This document shows positions 1 to 7,766 of a stretch of DNA of 64,000 nucleotides, one piece after another. Position numbers and translations under genes: made by a program. Every line of letters starts with the position of its first letter. Positions within the stretch are counted from its first letter, which is position 1. The notes beneath the pieces were generated by a model, which did not search any database, had not been told where the DNA came from, and saw only the letters and a list, made by a program, of their open reading frames with translations. This stretch comes from JBGUVL01 sp964370395 (lineage in GTDB: Bacteria > Bacillota_I > Bacilli_A > Erysipelotrichales > Erysipelotrichaceae), in the NCBI GenBank assembly GCA_964370395.1, contig CAYJIZ010000004.1, positions 67,549-131,548 on the forward strand, in the 5' to 3' direction.

Positions 1-2
1 TG

Positions 3-962
3 GATGCGAGTGTACGCCACTTAGGTACAGACATTAACTATATTATTTTAGAAAACATGTACGAGGAATTAAAAGAAAAAGTAGACTTCAAGTTCTTAAC
101 TCATGTTAATCAAATTAAAATCAATGACGACCAAACATATCAAGTCATTAGTACAAACGATGTGTTCCATACAGATAAGGTAATTATTTCTACAGGTAGA
201 AGTGGAAGTAAATGGATGCAAAGTATTTGTGATAGTTTGCAAATCGAAACAAAAAGCAATCGTGTCGATATCGGTGTTCGTGTTGAAATTCCTGCTTCTG
301 TGTTTGAACATATCACAGAAGAAGTATACGAAAGTAAAATCGTATACCGTACACAAAAGTTTCAAGATTTAGTGAGAACCTTCTGTATGAATCCAAAAGG
401 TGTTGTCGTAAGTGAAAACACAAATGGAATCATTACCGTAAATGGTCACTCTTACGAAGATGCAGAACGATTTACTGACAATACTAACTTTGCGTTATTG
501 GTATCAATGCACTTCACTGAACCTTTTCGAAATAGCAATGAGTACGGGGAAAGCATCGCCAAACTTTCAAATATGTTAGGTGGAGGTATTATCGTACAAC
601 GCTTTGGAGATTTAATCCGTGGACAAAGAAGTACTCCTTCACGAATTGAAGGTAGCTTCTTAACTCCAACTTACGATGCTACACCAGGTGATCTAAGCTT
701 GGTTATTCCAAAACGTCAAATGGACGATATTATTGAAATGATTTATGCATTGGATAAAATTGCTCCAGGTATGGCAAGTGATGATACCTTACTTTATGGT
801 GTGGAAGTTAAGTTCTACAACTTGCAAGTGTCTGTTGACAACAACCTAGAAACAAAACACAAAGGTTTGTATGTTATCGGAGATTGTAGTGGAGTGACAC
901 ACTCTTTATCACACGCTAGTGCGAGTGGTGTTCATGTTGCTAGAAAAATTTTAAACAAATAA
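3..962 (+). CDS. FAD-dependent dehydrogenase, COG2509 type (5' end outside window)
   Basis: The reading frame is open from the first bases of the window, so this is the C-terminal part (319 residues) of a larger flavoprotein. The fragment carries TGRSGS, the conserved stretch RTFCMNPKGVVVSEN, RFGDLIRG and a C-terminal YVIGDCSG followed by SHASASGVHVA, the usual FAD-contacting end of these oxidoreductases. The first Met at 57 is internal to the conserved region and is not the start. The N-terminal Rossmann GxGxxG is expected upstream of the window. Family members are annotated as NAD(FAD)-utilising dehydrogenases without a defined substrate. A terminator follows directly. Confidence 0.85.
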   Translation, partial: DASVRHLGTDINYIILENMYEELKEKVDFKFLTHVNQIKINDDQTYQVISTNDVFHTDKVIISTGRSGSKWMQSICDSLQIETKSNRVDIGVRVEIPASVFEHITEEVYESKIVYRTQKFQDLVRTFCMNPKGVVVSENTNGIITVNGHSYEDAERFTDNTNFALLVSMHFTEPFRNSNEYGESIAKLSNMLGGGIIVQRFGDLIRGQRSTPSRIEGSFLTPTYDATPGDLSLVIPKRQMDDIIEMIYALDKIAPGMASDDTLLYGVEVKFYNLQVSVDNNLETKHKGLYVIGDCSGVTHSLSHASASGVHVARKILNK

Positions 963-965
963 AAC

Positions 966-1004
966 AAAAGCTCAAGTTATGTTAATAATAACCTGAGCTT
1001 TTTC
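966..1004 (+). terminator. Rho-independent terminator
   Basis: An inverted repeat of AAGCTCA(A)GTTAT with ATAACCTGAGCTT around a short AT loop is followed by a T run, just after the stop codon of the flavoprotein gene. Confidence 0.85.
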
Positions 1005-1102
1005 ATATTATCGTATTTACTTTAACGTCATCGTTAATCACTTTAACTTACACTACTGTTCATCCTACTATTAGTTGTCTTTTCATGCAAATCCAAGTTA
1101 AT

Positions 1103-1133
1103 AAAAAAAACGAAGTAACGTTACATTACTTCG
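1103..1133 (-). terminator. Terminator of the aldo/keto reductase gene
   Basis: On the reverse strand CGAAGTAA and TTACTTCG form an 8-bp stem followed by eight T. It lies just downstream of the reductase stop codon. The interval 1005-1102 holds nothing recognisable. Confidence 0.85.
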
Positions 1134-1144
1134 CTTCTCTTATT

Positions 1145-2071
1145 TTATGGTAAAATTCTACCAATTGCTTTTGTATAAATGTAATACCAATCTTCGCGAC
1201 TTAATTCAATGTCACAACCTGCGACCATTTCTTTTAAGTGGTCACTTTTTGTAGTACCAAAGATTGGTTGCATGTTTGCTGGATGACGTAAGATCCAAGC
1301 GATTACAATAGCTGACTTCGTTACATTGTACTTGTCTGCGTATTCTTGTAAGCAATCATTAAACTCTTTGTAGTCAGGATTGTCTAAGAACGTTCCTTCT
1401 TCCCAAGACGCTTGCATAATTGACCAAGCTTGAATTGTGATATCTTTCATACGACAATATTCTAAAATACTTCCATCATGGTCAAGTGATTGTTCTTCTT
1501 TCATATTCGCAAACAATCCACATGTTACCATTCCCGCATGAATAGGACTAAATTGTAATTGGTTAAACAACAATTTTTGTTTTACTCGTTTTTGTAGCAT
1601 TTTCATTTGAATACTATTCATGTTAGAAACACCAAAGTATTTTACCTTACCACTTGCTTGTAATTCATTAAATGCATCTGCTACTTCATCAAATTCCATC
1701 AAGGTATCAGGACGGTGCAACAACAATACATCTAAGTATCCACATTGCATACGTTCTAAACTTTGGTTTACTGAATTAATAATGTGTTCTTTACTAAAAT
1801 CAAAGTATCCAACTTTTCCACGACGAATCGCGCATTTGCTTTGAATAATCATTTTTTCACGCCATTCAGGATGTAACTTTAATACTTCACCAAATAAAAT
1901 TTCACTGTTTCCACCACCGTAGATATCAGCATGGTCAAAAAAGTTAACTCCTTCATCTAATGCAACTTTAACTAATTCACTTAATTCCTCAACACTCATG
2001 TCACTAATACGCATGCATCCAAACACTAATTGTGATGCTTTTAAGTCTTCTGCTAAATTTAAATATTTCAT
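1145..2071 (-). CDS. Aldo/keto reductase, YdhF-like
   Basis: A 308-residue NADPH-dependent aldo/keto reductase with a full TIM-barrel length. The catalytic tetrad is visible: Asp46 and Tyr51 in FFDHADIYG, Lys79 in QSKCAI and His119 in LLLHRPD. The substrate cannot be told from sequence. The frame extends to a GTG at 2086, but that codon overlaps the only SD (GAGGAG at 2086-2091). The ATG at 2071, about 14 bases after it, is therefore the more likely start; the spacing is long, so the start is uncertain. The gene is monocistronic, with its own terminator downstream. Confidence 0.88.
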   Translation of the reverse strand: MKYLNLAEDLKASQLVFGCMRISDMSVEELSELVKVALDEGVNFFDHADIYGGGNSEILFGEVLKLHPEWREKMIIQSKCAIRRGKVGYFDFSKEHIINSVNQSLERMQCGYLDVLLLHRPDTLMEFDEVADAFNELQASGKVKYFGVSNMNSIQMKMLQKRVKQKLLFNQLQFSPIHAGMVTCGLFANMKEEQSLDHDGSILEYCRMKDITIQAWSIMQASWEEGTFLDNPDYKEFNDCLQEYADKYNVTKSAIVIAWILRHPANMQPIFGTTKSDHLKEMVAGCDIELSREDWYYIYTKAIGRILP

Positions 2072-2124
2072 AGTTTTTTTATTCACTCCTCATTGCTTCT
2101 ATTGTACCATGTTTTTTAAAAATG

Positions 2125-2895
2125 TTAACGCTTCCAATCAAATACTTTTTCTAAACAGGAAAATTTATAATCACATTGTTTCAAGTGCTTTATCATCACC
2201 GTATTTTCAACATCACAATCTGCAATCAATTGCTTTAATCCCTTTTCCATCGCAACATTACTAGCAATTTTTAACAGCTGTTCACCATATCTATTTCCTC
2301 GTTTTTCACTCACTACACCAATATAACTAATTCCTCCAATACTTCGTTTCAATTCACTAATAAACACTAAGCCAACTACATCTTCGTTATGTTTAGCAAT
2401 AACGCGATAAACCTTATTCGCACTCATACAATCCTCATACTGTTTTCGACTTGCTTCTTTTATTCCATATAGTGAAAATCCAGCTAGAAAGTCACGATCT
2501 TTATGATTAGGGGCAATCTTTTCAAACAACGTTATGTATGTTTCGTCACTTTCACAAAGCAAAGAGTACGCTAGTGTAACAGTATACTGCTTTGGTGTTT
2601 GTACATAACTTTCCTTTTCCAATAAAACTTGAAATCCTGCTTGTAGGAAAGCATCGCTTACCAATTGGTAATGCGTTTTATCGGAGTACAAATGCATCTG
2701 TAAATGCTCATATCGTAATTGTATATACTGGATAAATTGCACTGCTTCACTAAGTGCAATGTTTTCCAACGTGAAAAACCCCATATGCTGCTGTAACATT
2801 ACAACACGCGCTACTACTTCATTCCTGTCGTTTTGCATAATGTAGCAATCCTTAAAATCAATTTCATTTTTTATGCATACATTTGCTGTAAACAC
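2125..2895 (-). CDS. GNAT N-acetyltransferase, 5' end apparently frameshifted
   Basis: The C-terminal half (about residues 140-250) has GNAT features: VYRVIAKHNEDVVGLVFI, then GVVSEKRGNRYGEQLL, the acetyl-CoA pyrophosphate-binding loop variant. The N-terminal half is less conserved and may be a degenerate GNAT fold. The frame has no well-placed start: the GTG at 2895 lacks an SD. A strong SD and ATG at 2975 open a different frame that stops at 2871 exactly where this one becomes plausible, so one base was probably lost near 2871-2880. Either the gene is inactivated or this is a sequence error; internal starts such as Met at 2838 are also possible. Confidence 0.7.
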   Translation of the reverse strand: MFTANVCIKNEIDFKDCYIMQNDRNEVVARVVMLQQHMGFFTLENIALSEAVQFIQYIQLRYEHLQMHLYSDKTHYQLVSDAFLQAGFQVLLEKESYVQTPKQYTVTLAYSLLCESDETYITLFEKIAPNHKDRDFLAGFSLYGIKEASRKQYEDCMSANKVYRVIAKHNEDVVGLVFISELKRSIGGISYIGVVSEKRGNRYGEQLLKIASNVAMEKGLKQLIADCDVENTVMIKHLKQCDYKFSCLEKVFDWKR

Positions 2896-2975
2896 TCTTT
2901 TTGGGCAACACTACCCGCTTTCATTTGACACATTCCTTCAAATTCTTCTAATACTTCAATTGTTTTTATTTTCAT
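2871..2975 (-). pseudogene. Detached N-terminal piece of the GNAT gene
   Basis: AAAGGAG lies 4 bases before an ATG at 2975 and opens a 34-codon frame beginning MKIKTIEVLEEFEG and ending QQMYA before TAA at 2871-2873. The amino-acid make-up is protein-like. A single base insertion within GCATAAAAAATG would fuse it to KNEIDFKDCY of the GNAT frame. I read it as the true N-terminus of the same gene. Confidence 0.6.
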
Positions 2976-2999
2976 AGGTCTCCTTTGTTTTCGCTAATT

Positions 3000-3028
3000 A
3001 AAAAAAGTGTCCTGATAAAACAGAACAC
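3000..3028 (-). terminator. Terminator or attenuator upstream of the GNAT gene
   Basis: On the reverse strand GTGTTCTG and CAGGACAC pair (one G-U) around TTTTAT and are followed by seven T. It lies between a promoter with a mini-ORF at 3051-3145 and the GNAT start at 2975, the position expected of a leader attenuator. No alternative anti-terminator pairing was found by eye. Confidence 0.75.
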
Positions 3029-3050
3029 ATCCGACCTAAATAAAATTATT

Positions 3051-3113
3051 TTATGGTTTAGCGATTATGATGAATTCTAATTTTATCATTTGATTTGTTT
3101 TCATTTTCATCAT
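3051..3113 (-). CDS. Possible 20-residue leader peptide
   Basis: An ATG at 3113, preceded by AGAGGTGG at good spacing, opens a 20-codon frame, MMKMKTNQMIKLEFIIIAKP, ending in TAA. It follows an extended -10 promoter and precedes a terminator hairpin and then the GNAT gene. This layout matches leader peptides of attenuation-controlled genes. It is too short to judge by similarity. Confidence 0.45.
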   Translation of the reverse strand: MMKMKTNQMIKLEFIIIAKP

Positions 3114-3136
3114 AACCACCTCTTTTCTTTCTACTA

Positions 3137-3145
3137 ATTATACCA
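3137..3145 (-). promoter_or_regulatory. Extended -10 promoter of the leader/GNAT unit
   Basis: TGGTATAAT on the reverse strand is a perfect extended -10 element (TGnTATAAT), 24 bases before the leader ATG. No good -35 is visible. Confidence 0.55.
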
Positions 3146-3181
3146 CAGCAAGTTAAAAAAATAGTATACATAGGTAAAATA

Positions 3182-4093
3182 TTATTTCACTTTACGATTA
3201 TACTCTTTAATTACTTCTATCGATTCATGAAATGCTTTTCTCTCTTTTTCACTTAAATTAAGTTGTACTACCTTTTCAATTCCATTTGAAGAAATCACAC
3301 ATGGAACACCCACATGAATATCATCGTAGCCATATTCTCCTTGTAACGCTGCCGATACAAGCAGTACTTCTTTTGTGTCATGTAATATCGCGTTACATAT
3401 TTTAGCACAAGCCATACCAATACCAAATTCTGTCGATCCCTTGCCTTCAATTATTTCATTTCCAATCATTCTTGTTTGCGTTAATACATAGTTCTCATCT
3501 ATGTCATAGTCAAAAAATGGCTTATTGTTTAATGTTACTTGCGAAAAAGGAATCATACTGGAGTTTCCATGTTCTCCCATACTGAAACAAACAATATCCT
3601 TTTGTGCAATTCCACTTATTTCACTTAGTGTTCTTTTTAAACGTAACGTATCCAAAGATGTTCCTGTTCCAAACACGCGATGCGCACCGTAGTGACTATG
3701 TTTTGCTGCGTAATGTGTAACAATGTCTGCAGGATTTGATATTGTTAGTAAAATACCATCAAAGGCACTAGCACATAACTTTGGCATCACATCTTCCATG
3801 ATTGTAATCGTATCCTCTAACATATCCAATCTTGTTTGTCCTGGTTTTCTTGAAACACCAATACTTATGATAACGATATTCGCATCATCACAATCACAAT
3901 ATGCACCGACGCGTACTTTTACTTCTTTTGCCATCAAAGATGTTCCATCCGCTATGTCCTTTGCATGTGCACTTGCTTTTTCTTGCTCAACATCTATTAA
4001 AACGATTTCATCGCATATCCCTTGTATCGCTAAACTAAGGGCACAGTGACTTCCTACATGACCAGCTCCAATGATTACGATTTTACTTTTCAT
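3182..4093 (-). CDS. L-lactate/malate dehydrogenase family protein
   Basis: A 303-residue NAD-dependent 2-hydroxyacid dehydrogenase. Visible elements are the dinucleotide loop GAGHVGS (9-15), Asp34 at the end of beta-2 (NAD preference), the active-site loop SRKPGQTR (81-88), Asp148 and Arg151 in LDTLR, and the catalytic His175 in GEHG. The residue that sets substrate preference, Gln in lactate and Arg in malate dehydrogenases, is Arg82 here. A dicarboxylate substrate such as oxaloacetate is therefore possible despite an overall lactate-dehydrogenase look. Start at 4093 was kept; the gene seems monocistronic and no clear terminator follows. Confidence 0.8.
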   Translation of the reverse strand: MKSKIVIIGAGHVGSHCALSLAIQGICDEIVLIDVEQEKASAHAKDIADGTSLMAKEVKVRVGAYCDCDDANIVIISIGVSRKPGQTRLDMLEDTITIMEDVMPKLCASAFDGILLTISNPADIVTHYAAKHSHYGAHRVFGTGTSLDTLRLKRTLSEISGIAQKDIVCFSMGEHGNSSMIPFSQVTLNNKPFFDYDIDENYVLTQTRMIGNEIIEGKGSTEFGIGMACAKICNAILHDTKEVLLVSAALQGEYGYDDIHVGVPCVISSNGIEKVVQLNLSEKERKAFHESIEVIKEYNRKVK

Positions 4094-4139
4094 TTCAACA
4101 CCCTCTTCTTTTTACTCATTATATAGTAAAACAAGAAAG

Positions 4140-4168
4140 TTGTTAATAAAAAAAGATAATGGTACAAT
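4140..4168 (+). promoter_or_regulatory. Promoter of the DUF5662 gene
   Basis: TTGTTA at 4140-4145, a 17-base spacer and TACAAT at 4163-4168 lie 25 bases before the start codon. Confidence 0.6.
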
Positions 4169-4193
4169 GGTAAACAATAGAAAGGATGCTTGT

Positions 4194-4712
4194 ATGAATC
4201 ATTTTATTGGCCATTTATCTACTATCACAAAACATAAAATCAATGTAAGTAAATTATGCTTTCGTTGTGGATTAATCAAACAAGGAATCTTGCATGACTT
4301 ATCAAAATATTCATGGGTTGAATTTTCTGCTGGAGTAAAGTATTTCCAAGGAAATAGAAGTCCTATCGACAAAGAAAAAGAAGTATTGGGTTACTCCAAT
4401 GGATGGTTGCACCACAAAGGAAGAAACAAACACCATTGGGAATATTGGTTGGATCATGGACCAAATCGTATTCAGCCATTAGAAATGCCAAAACAATTCG
4501 TTGTAGAAATGTTTTGCGACCGTGTAGCAGCATCTAAAATATACCAAAAAGAGAAATACACAGATCGCAGCGCCCTTGATTACTATCTAGCTGGACAAAA
4601 CCATATCTTAATTCATCCCAATAGCGAAGCATTGATCTTACAGATGTTAACGTATTTGAGTGAGCATGGTTTAGACGATACCATCCAATACATAAAAAAA
4701 GAAATCTTATAA
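4194..4712 (+). CDS. DUF5662 family protein
   Basis: A 172-residue cytosolic protein rich in His and Trp, with HDLSKYSWVEF near residue 35 and GWLHHKGRNKHHWEYWLDH near residues 65-85. The spacing of His/Asp residues suggests a metal-binding helical protein, but the family has no assigned function. The frame is open from 4071, but the promoter at 4140-4168 and the SD AAAGGA at 4181 place the start at 4194. A shared bidirectional terminator follows. Confidence 0.75.
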   Translation: MNHFIGHLSTITKHKINVSKLCFRCGLIKQGILHDLSKYSWVEFSAGVKYFQGNRSPIDKEKEVLGYSNGWLHHKGRNKHHWEYWLDHGPNRIQPLEMPKQFVVEMFCDRVAASKIYQKEKYTDRSALDYYLAGQNHILIHPNSEALILQMLTYLSEHGLDDTIQYIKKEIL

Positions 4713-4717
4713 AAGAA

Positions 4718-4749
4718 ACCCTATCCGTCTTTTTGACATCGGATAGGGT
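4718..4749. terminator. Bidirectional terminator
   Basis: ACCCTATCCG and CGGATAGGGT form a 10-bp stem. A T run follows on the forward strand and a TTTC-TTTT stretch on the reverse. It serves the convergent DUF5662 and lipoprotein genes. Confidence 0.85.
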
Positions 4750-4755
4750 CATTTT

Positions 4756-5877
4756 TTATTCTACGTAAATATAGTATCTTCCTACTACTGTTCCAAAATC
4801 ATATTCTGTATCGTATGTACCACCTACATAAATATCAACAGAAAAACTTGTCGCATTGGTATCAATACCAGTAATTTCTTTTTCAAACACTTGTCTTGTT
4901 TGATCCAATGTATATTCATCCAAGGCTATTTGTTTACGATCATCACTAATCACAATAGTTACTTTGCTTCCTTTGTTCCCATTAATCTCTGTTTGAAACT
5001 TTAACGTTCCACCACTAATATCAATATCGTCATATTCGCTAAGTTCCTCACCTGCAGCATTTACAACGTTGTAATCAACAAACTCCAAGTCTGTTTTTTC
5101 ATACTTTGTTGCTAAGTATTCATTTTCTTCTAATCTTCCCTTTTTCAAAAGTGTTGCACTTGCTTTCAATTTCGCTTTGTCTACTTCATATTCATTCGTA
5201 TCAATTTTGTCCTCTTTTTTAGTACTAACTGATTCTTCATCTTGTACATCATCGATTAACCATTTACCATCTTTTTTCACTAATGTAAACTTAAGTGCAA
5301 AGTCAATTTGATCCAAGTCATCTAGCTTATCAATCATCGCTTTAAACAATCCTTTTGAAATGTCTGCTAGAACTGCTTGGTATGCTTTTTCTTCCCCTTT
5401 TTCTTCAATCATATTTTTGATTTTATCTTTGTTTTCTTCAGTGTAATCCGTTAAGTAACCATAGAACTCTTCACTCATCCCATCTTGGTCCAACGAAGAT
5501 TCATCCATTCGTTTCCCTTCCACTGTAACAACAACTTTATCGTCACCATCTTCTTTGATTTTCTTAACTTTATATTCCCTAATATAATTTTCGAAAACAG
5601 CATCAACATATTTTTCTGCTTCTTTAACAAAATCTTTTCCATATTCCTCTTCATCTAAATACATTTTCAATTGGTCCTTGATTTCCGCAATCCCAAAGTC
5701 ATCCAATGCGCCTTCCGTACACAAGTCATCAATTTTTTCAATTTCTCCTTTTTTAAACAATTCAAAAAATTGGTCTACTACTTTCTTTTGCGCATCCTCT
5801 GCACTCTCACTTGAACTACATCCAAACAAAGTGAAGGATAAAACAAGTGACATCATAATCATCGTTAGTTTTTTCAT
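4756..5877 (-). CDS. Lipoprotein with DUF5105-like region
   Basis: A 373-residue lipoprotein. The signal peptide MKKLTMIMMSLVLSFTLFGC ends in a lipobox with the acylated Cys at residue 20, followed by a Ser-rich linker. Residues 30-210 form an acidic helical domain (KKVVDQFFELFKKGEIEKID) of the type seen in DUF5105/DUF4878 stalk proteins. The C-terminal part (about 240-373) is beta-rich and resembles a carbohydrate- or ligand-binding sandwich. It should be tethered to the outer face of the membrane. Function unknown. The SD AAAGGAG precedes the ATG, and a promoter TTGTAA-17-TAGTAT lies upstream near 5910-5938. Confidence 0.8.
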   Translation of the reverse strand: MKKLTMIMMSLVLSFTLFGCSSSESAEDAQKKVVDQFFELFKKGEIEKIDDLCTEGALDDFGIAEIKDQLKMYLDEEEYGKDFVKEAEKYVDAVFENYIREYKVKKIKEDGDDKVVVTVEGKRMDESSLDQDGMSEEFYGYLTDYTEENKDKIKNMIEEKGEEKAYQAVLADISKGLFKAMIDKLDDLDQIDFALKFTLVKKDGKWLIDDVQDEESVSTKKEDKIDTNEYEVDKAKLKASATLLKKGRLEENEYLATKYEKTDLEFVDYNVVNAAGEELSEYDDIDISGGTLKFQTEINGNKGSKVTIVISDDRKQIALDEYTLDQTRQVFEKEITGIDTNATSFSVDIYVGGTYDTEYDFGTVVGRYYIYVE

Positions 5878-5949
5878 GTTATTTCTCCTTTTTTCACTTA
5901 TAATACTAGTTGCCCATACAAAAGGTTACAAAAAAAATAAAAAAAGTAT

Positions 5950-5983
5950 AAAAAAAGTAAACTATTGAATTTAATAGTTTACC
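5950..5983 (-). terminator. Terminator of the small anchored protein gene
   Basis: GTAAACTATT and AATAGTTTAC pair around six bases and are followed by a T run on the reverse strand, seven bases beyond the stop codon. Confidence 0.85.
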
Positions 5984-5989
5984 ATTTTA

Positions 5990-6370
5990 TTATTTGCGTT
6001 TTAATTTTTCTTTGTTTACAGTTAGAAACCAACCGATTCCTACTAAAATAACAATACCACCAATCGTAGCACCTAAATAAGAATTACTACGAACTAGCTG
6101 TGCTTGTGGTGTTTCTTTTTCTCCCACTTCTTCAAGTACAGGTTCTTCATTAATTGGCATAGCTTCTCCATCTTCGCTGATTGGCACTGCTTCGCCATCC
6201 TCGCTGATCGGCATCACTTCTTGCTCTTCATTAATTCTTTCCACACCATTTGTTTCATCTGCTGTTTGCGCTGGTTCTTCTTGTGCATAAACACTTACAG
6301 GAGCCATAGCAAAAACACAAAGCAATATCATCATTAATTTTGTTAATGTTGTTTTCAAATTAATCTTCAT
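5990..6370 (-). CDS. Small exported membrane-anchored protein with acidic repeats
   Basis: A 126-residue protein with an N-terminal signal peptide (residues 1-29, ending VSVYAQ). An acidic extracellular segment contains two tandem copies of PISEDGEA and a partial third (PINEEP). A C-terminal transmembrane helix (about 97-117, YLGATIGGIVILVGIGWFL) is followed by the basic tail KEKLKRK. The tail resembles the end of a sortase substrate but there is no LPXTG. The repeats are also visible in the DNA (6150-6215). It was not matched to a known family. It lies 37 bases upstream of the nagA stop codon on the same strand. Confidence 0.7.
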   Translation of the reverse strand: MKINLKTTLTKLMMILLCVFAMAPVSVYAQEEPAQTADETNGVERINEEQEVMPISEDGEAVPISEDGEAMPINEEPVLEEVGEKETPQAQLVRSNSYLGATIGGIVILVGIGWFLTVNKEKLKRK

Positions 6371-6407
6371 TGTATACCTCTTCTTCTTACACTATCATTA
6401 TGTCGCA

Positions 6408-7613
6408 TTATTGAACTTTTTTCAAGTTTTTGCGTAAATTTTCATCCACATACACCTTTTGTCCACCAACAAATGTATAGTGCACATCCAAATCCTTGCT
6501 TACTATACAAAGATCTGCATCTTTTCCAATTTCAAGGGTACCCTTGTCTTTTTCTACTTGTGCTATTTTCGCAGGATTCATACATGCCATTCGAACGATT
6601 TCTTGCATCGTGCAATTGCAAACCTCTTTCATAAAACGAACCGCGTCTATCATCCCAAAAGCAGAACCAGCAATTCTACCTGTATCCACAACACGGACAT
6701 GGATGCCTTCTTTTTTACACTTTAAATTACTAAATGTATAAAAACCATCTTCTGCCCCTTTGCCTAACATCGCATCTGTTATCAGTACCAAACGTTTCGC
6801 TTGAAATGTTTTATACGTAGCCAAAACAACATCTTTATCGACATGAAAACCATCACAAATCAATTCCGCAAGCGTATCTTCTTCAATCATCGCTCCACTT
6901 ACGCACCCAGGACTACGATGCATATGTTGGCTCATCGCATTGTACAAATGCGTAAAACCGATCGCTCCTGCTTGCACTGCTTCATGAACCTCTTGCGCAT
7001 TCGCATTGGTATGCCCCATCATGACACTTACGTTATCCCCACTCACATGTTTGATAAATTCCTTCATCCCATCTCGTTCTGGTGCAACACTCATTATTTT
7101 AATCTTATGATTACACGCTTCTTGCATCTCTTTGTACTCTTCAATACAAGGATCACGCAAATAGCGTTCGTCCATTAGCGCCTTATACTCTTTACTAAGG
7201 TATGGTCCTTCTTCGTGTATCCCTAAGAAGTTCGCCCCTTTTCTAGGCTGTTGTAAAGTTGCATAACGTTGTAGTATCGCAAGCATCTCTTCATGCGAAA
7301 CAACTGTTAAACTAGCCATAAAAGAAGTACAGCCATCTTTCACAACATTATAAGCAACCCCATCCAATGCTTCTTGGCTACCTTCAATTAAATCACGATT
7401 TCTCGCTCCATGAATATGCACATCAATAAAACCAGGTAATAGGTAATCATTATGAACATCGATGATATTATCCGCATCCAAGAAAAAATGTTCAAGCTCT
7501 TCTTTCTCATGCCCAATATAAATTATTTTCGTATTTTGCATCACCAAAAAAGCATTTTCTTTTGTTTGTTTATCATCCATTATAATCGTTGCATTGTGTA
7601 ATACTGTTTTCAT
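6408..7613 (-). CDS. nagA: N-acetylglucosamine-6-phosphate deacetylase
   Basis: A 401-residue amidohydrolase that removes acetate from GlcNAc-6-phosphate, feeding amino sugars to glycolysis or recycling cell-wall sugars. Visible motifs are the metal site GFIDVHIHGA (about 59-68), HEEGPYLS (about 135), MMGHTNA (about 198), THLYNAM (about 220) and the catalytic Asp in LITDAMLG (about 278). Length is normal for the family. The start has GTGGTGA upstream. No nagB or PTS gene adjoins it, so it appears to stand alone. The extended -10 TGCTATAAT lies at 7641-7649. Confidence 0.93.
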   Translation of the reverse strand: MKTVLHNATIIMDDKQTKENAFLVMQNTKIIYIGHEKEELEHFFLDADNIIDVHNDYLLPGFIDVHIHGARNRDLIEGSQEALDGVAYNVVKDGCTSFMASLTVVSHEEMLAILQRYATLQQPRKGANFLGIHEEGPYLSKEYKALMDERYLRDPCIEEYKEMQEACNHKIKIMSVAPERDGMKEFIKHVSGDNVSVMMGHTNANAQEVHEAVQAGAIGFTHLYNAMSQHMHRSPGCVSGAMIEEDTLAELICDGFHVDKDVVLATYKTFQAKRLVLITDAMLGKGAEDGFYTFSNLKCKKEGIHVRVVDTGRIAGSAFGMIDAVRFMKEVCNCTMQEIVRMACMNPAKIAQVEKDKGTLEIGKDADLCIVSKDLDVHYTFVGGQKVYVDENLRKNLKKVQ

Positions 7614-7640
7614 TTTGTCACCACGCTTTATAGTACCTTT

Positions 7641-7649
7641 ATTATAGCA
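7641..7649 (-). promoter_or_regulatory. Extended -10 promoter of nagA
   Basis: TGCTATAAT on the reverse strand, 28 bases before the nagA ATG; no clear -35. The rest of 7650-7740 shows nothing recognisable. Confidence 0.5.
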
Positions 7650-7742
7650 TTTTTTAAGGCTTTCGAAGCATTTGCTTTGTTTATTTTCAAATTTTGTATT
7701 TCAAACAAATCATAAGCCCAAATATGTAATCAACCAAAAGAA

Positions 7743-7762
7743 AACTCAGCCTAAGCTGAGTT
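7743..7762 (-). terminator. Terminator of the rsmG-noc-parA-parB operon
   Basis: AACTCAGC TTAG GCTGAGTT on the reverse strand followed by TTCTTTT, immediately after the parB stop codon. Confidence 0.85.
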
Positions 7763-7766
7763 CTTT

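Noticed and set aside
96..365. Long reverse-strand frames opposite the flavoprotein and other strong genes
   Set aside because: They overlap well-supported genes, have Cys/Phe/His-rich composition typical of antisense shadows and lack SD sequences.
7650..7740. Search for a riboswitch or T-box before nagA and other operons
   Set aside because: No conserved T-box, GlcN6P ribozyme or other riboswitch core could be recognised in any of the leaders read.
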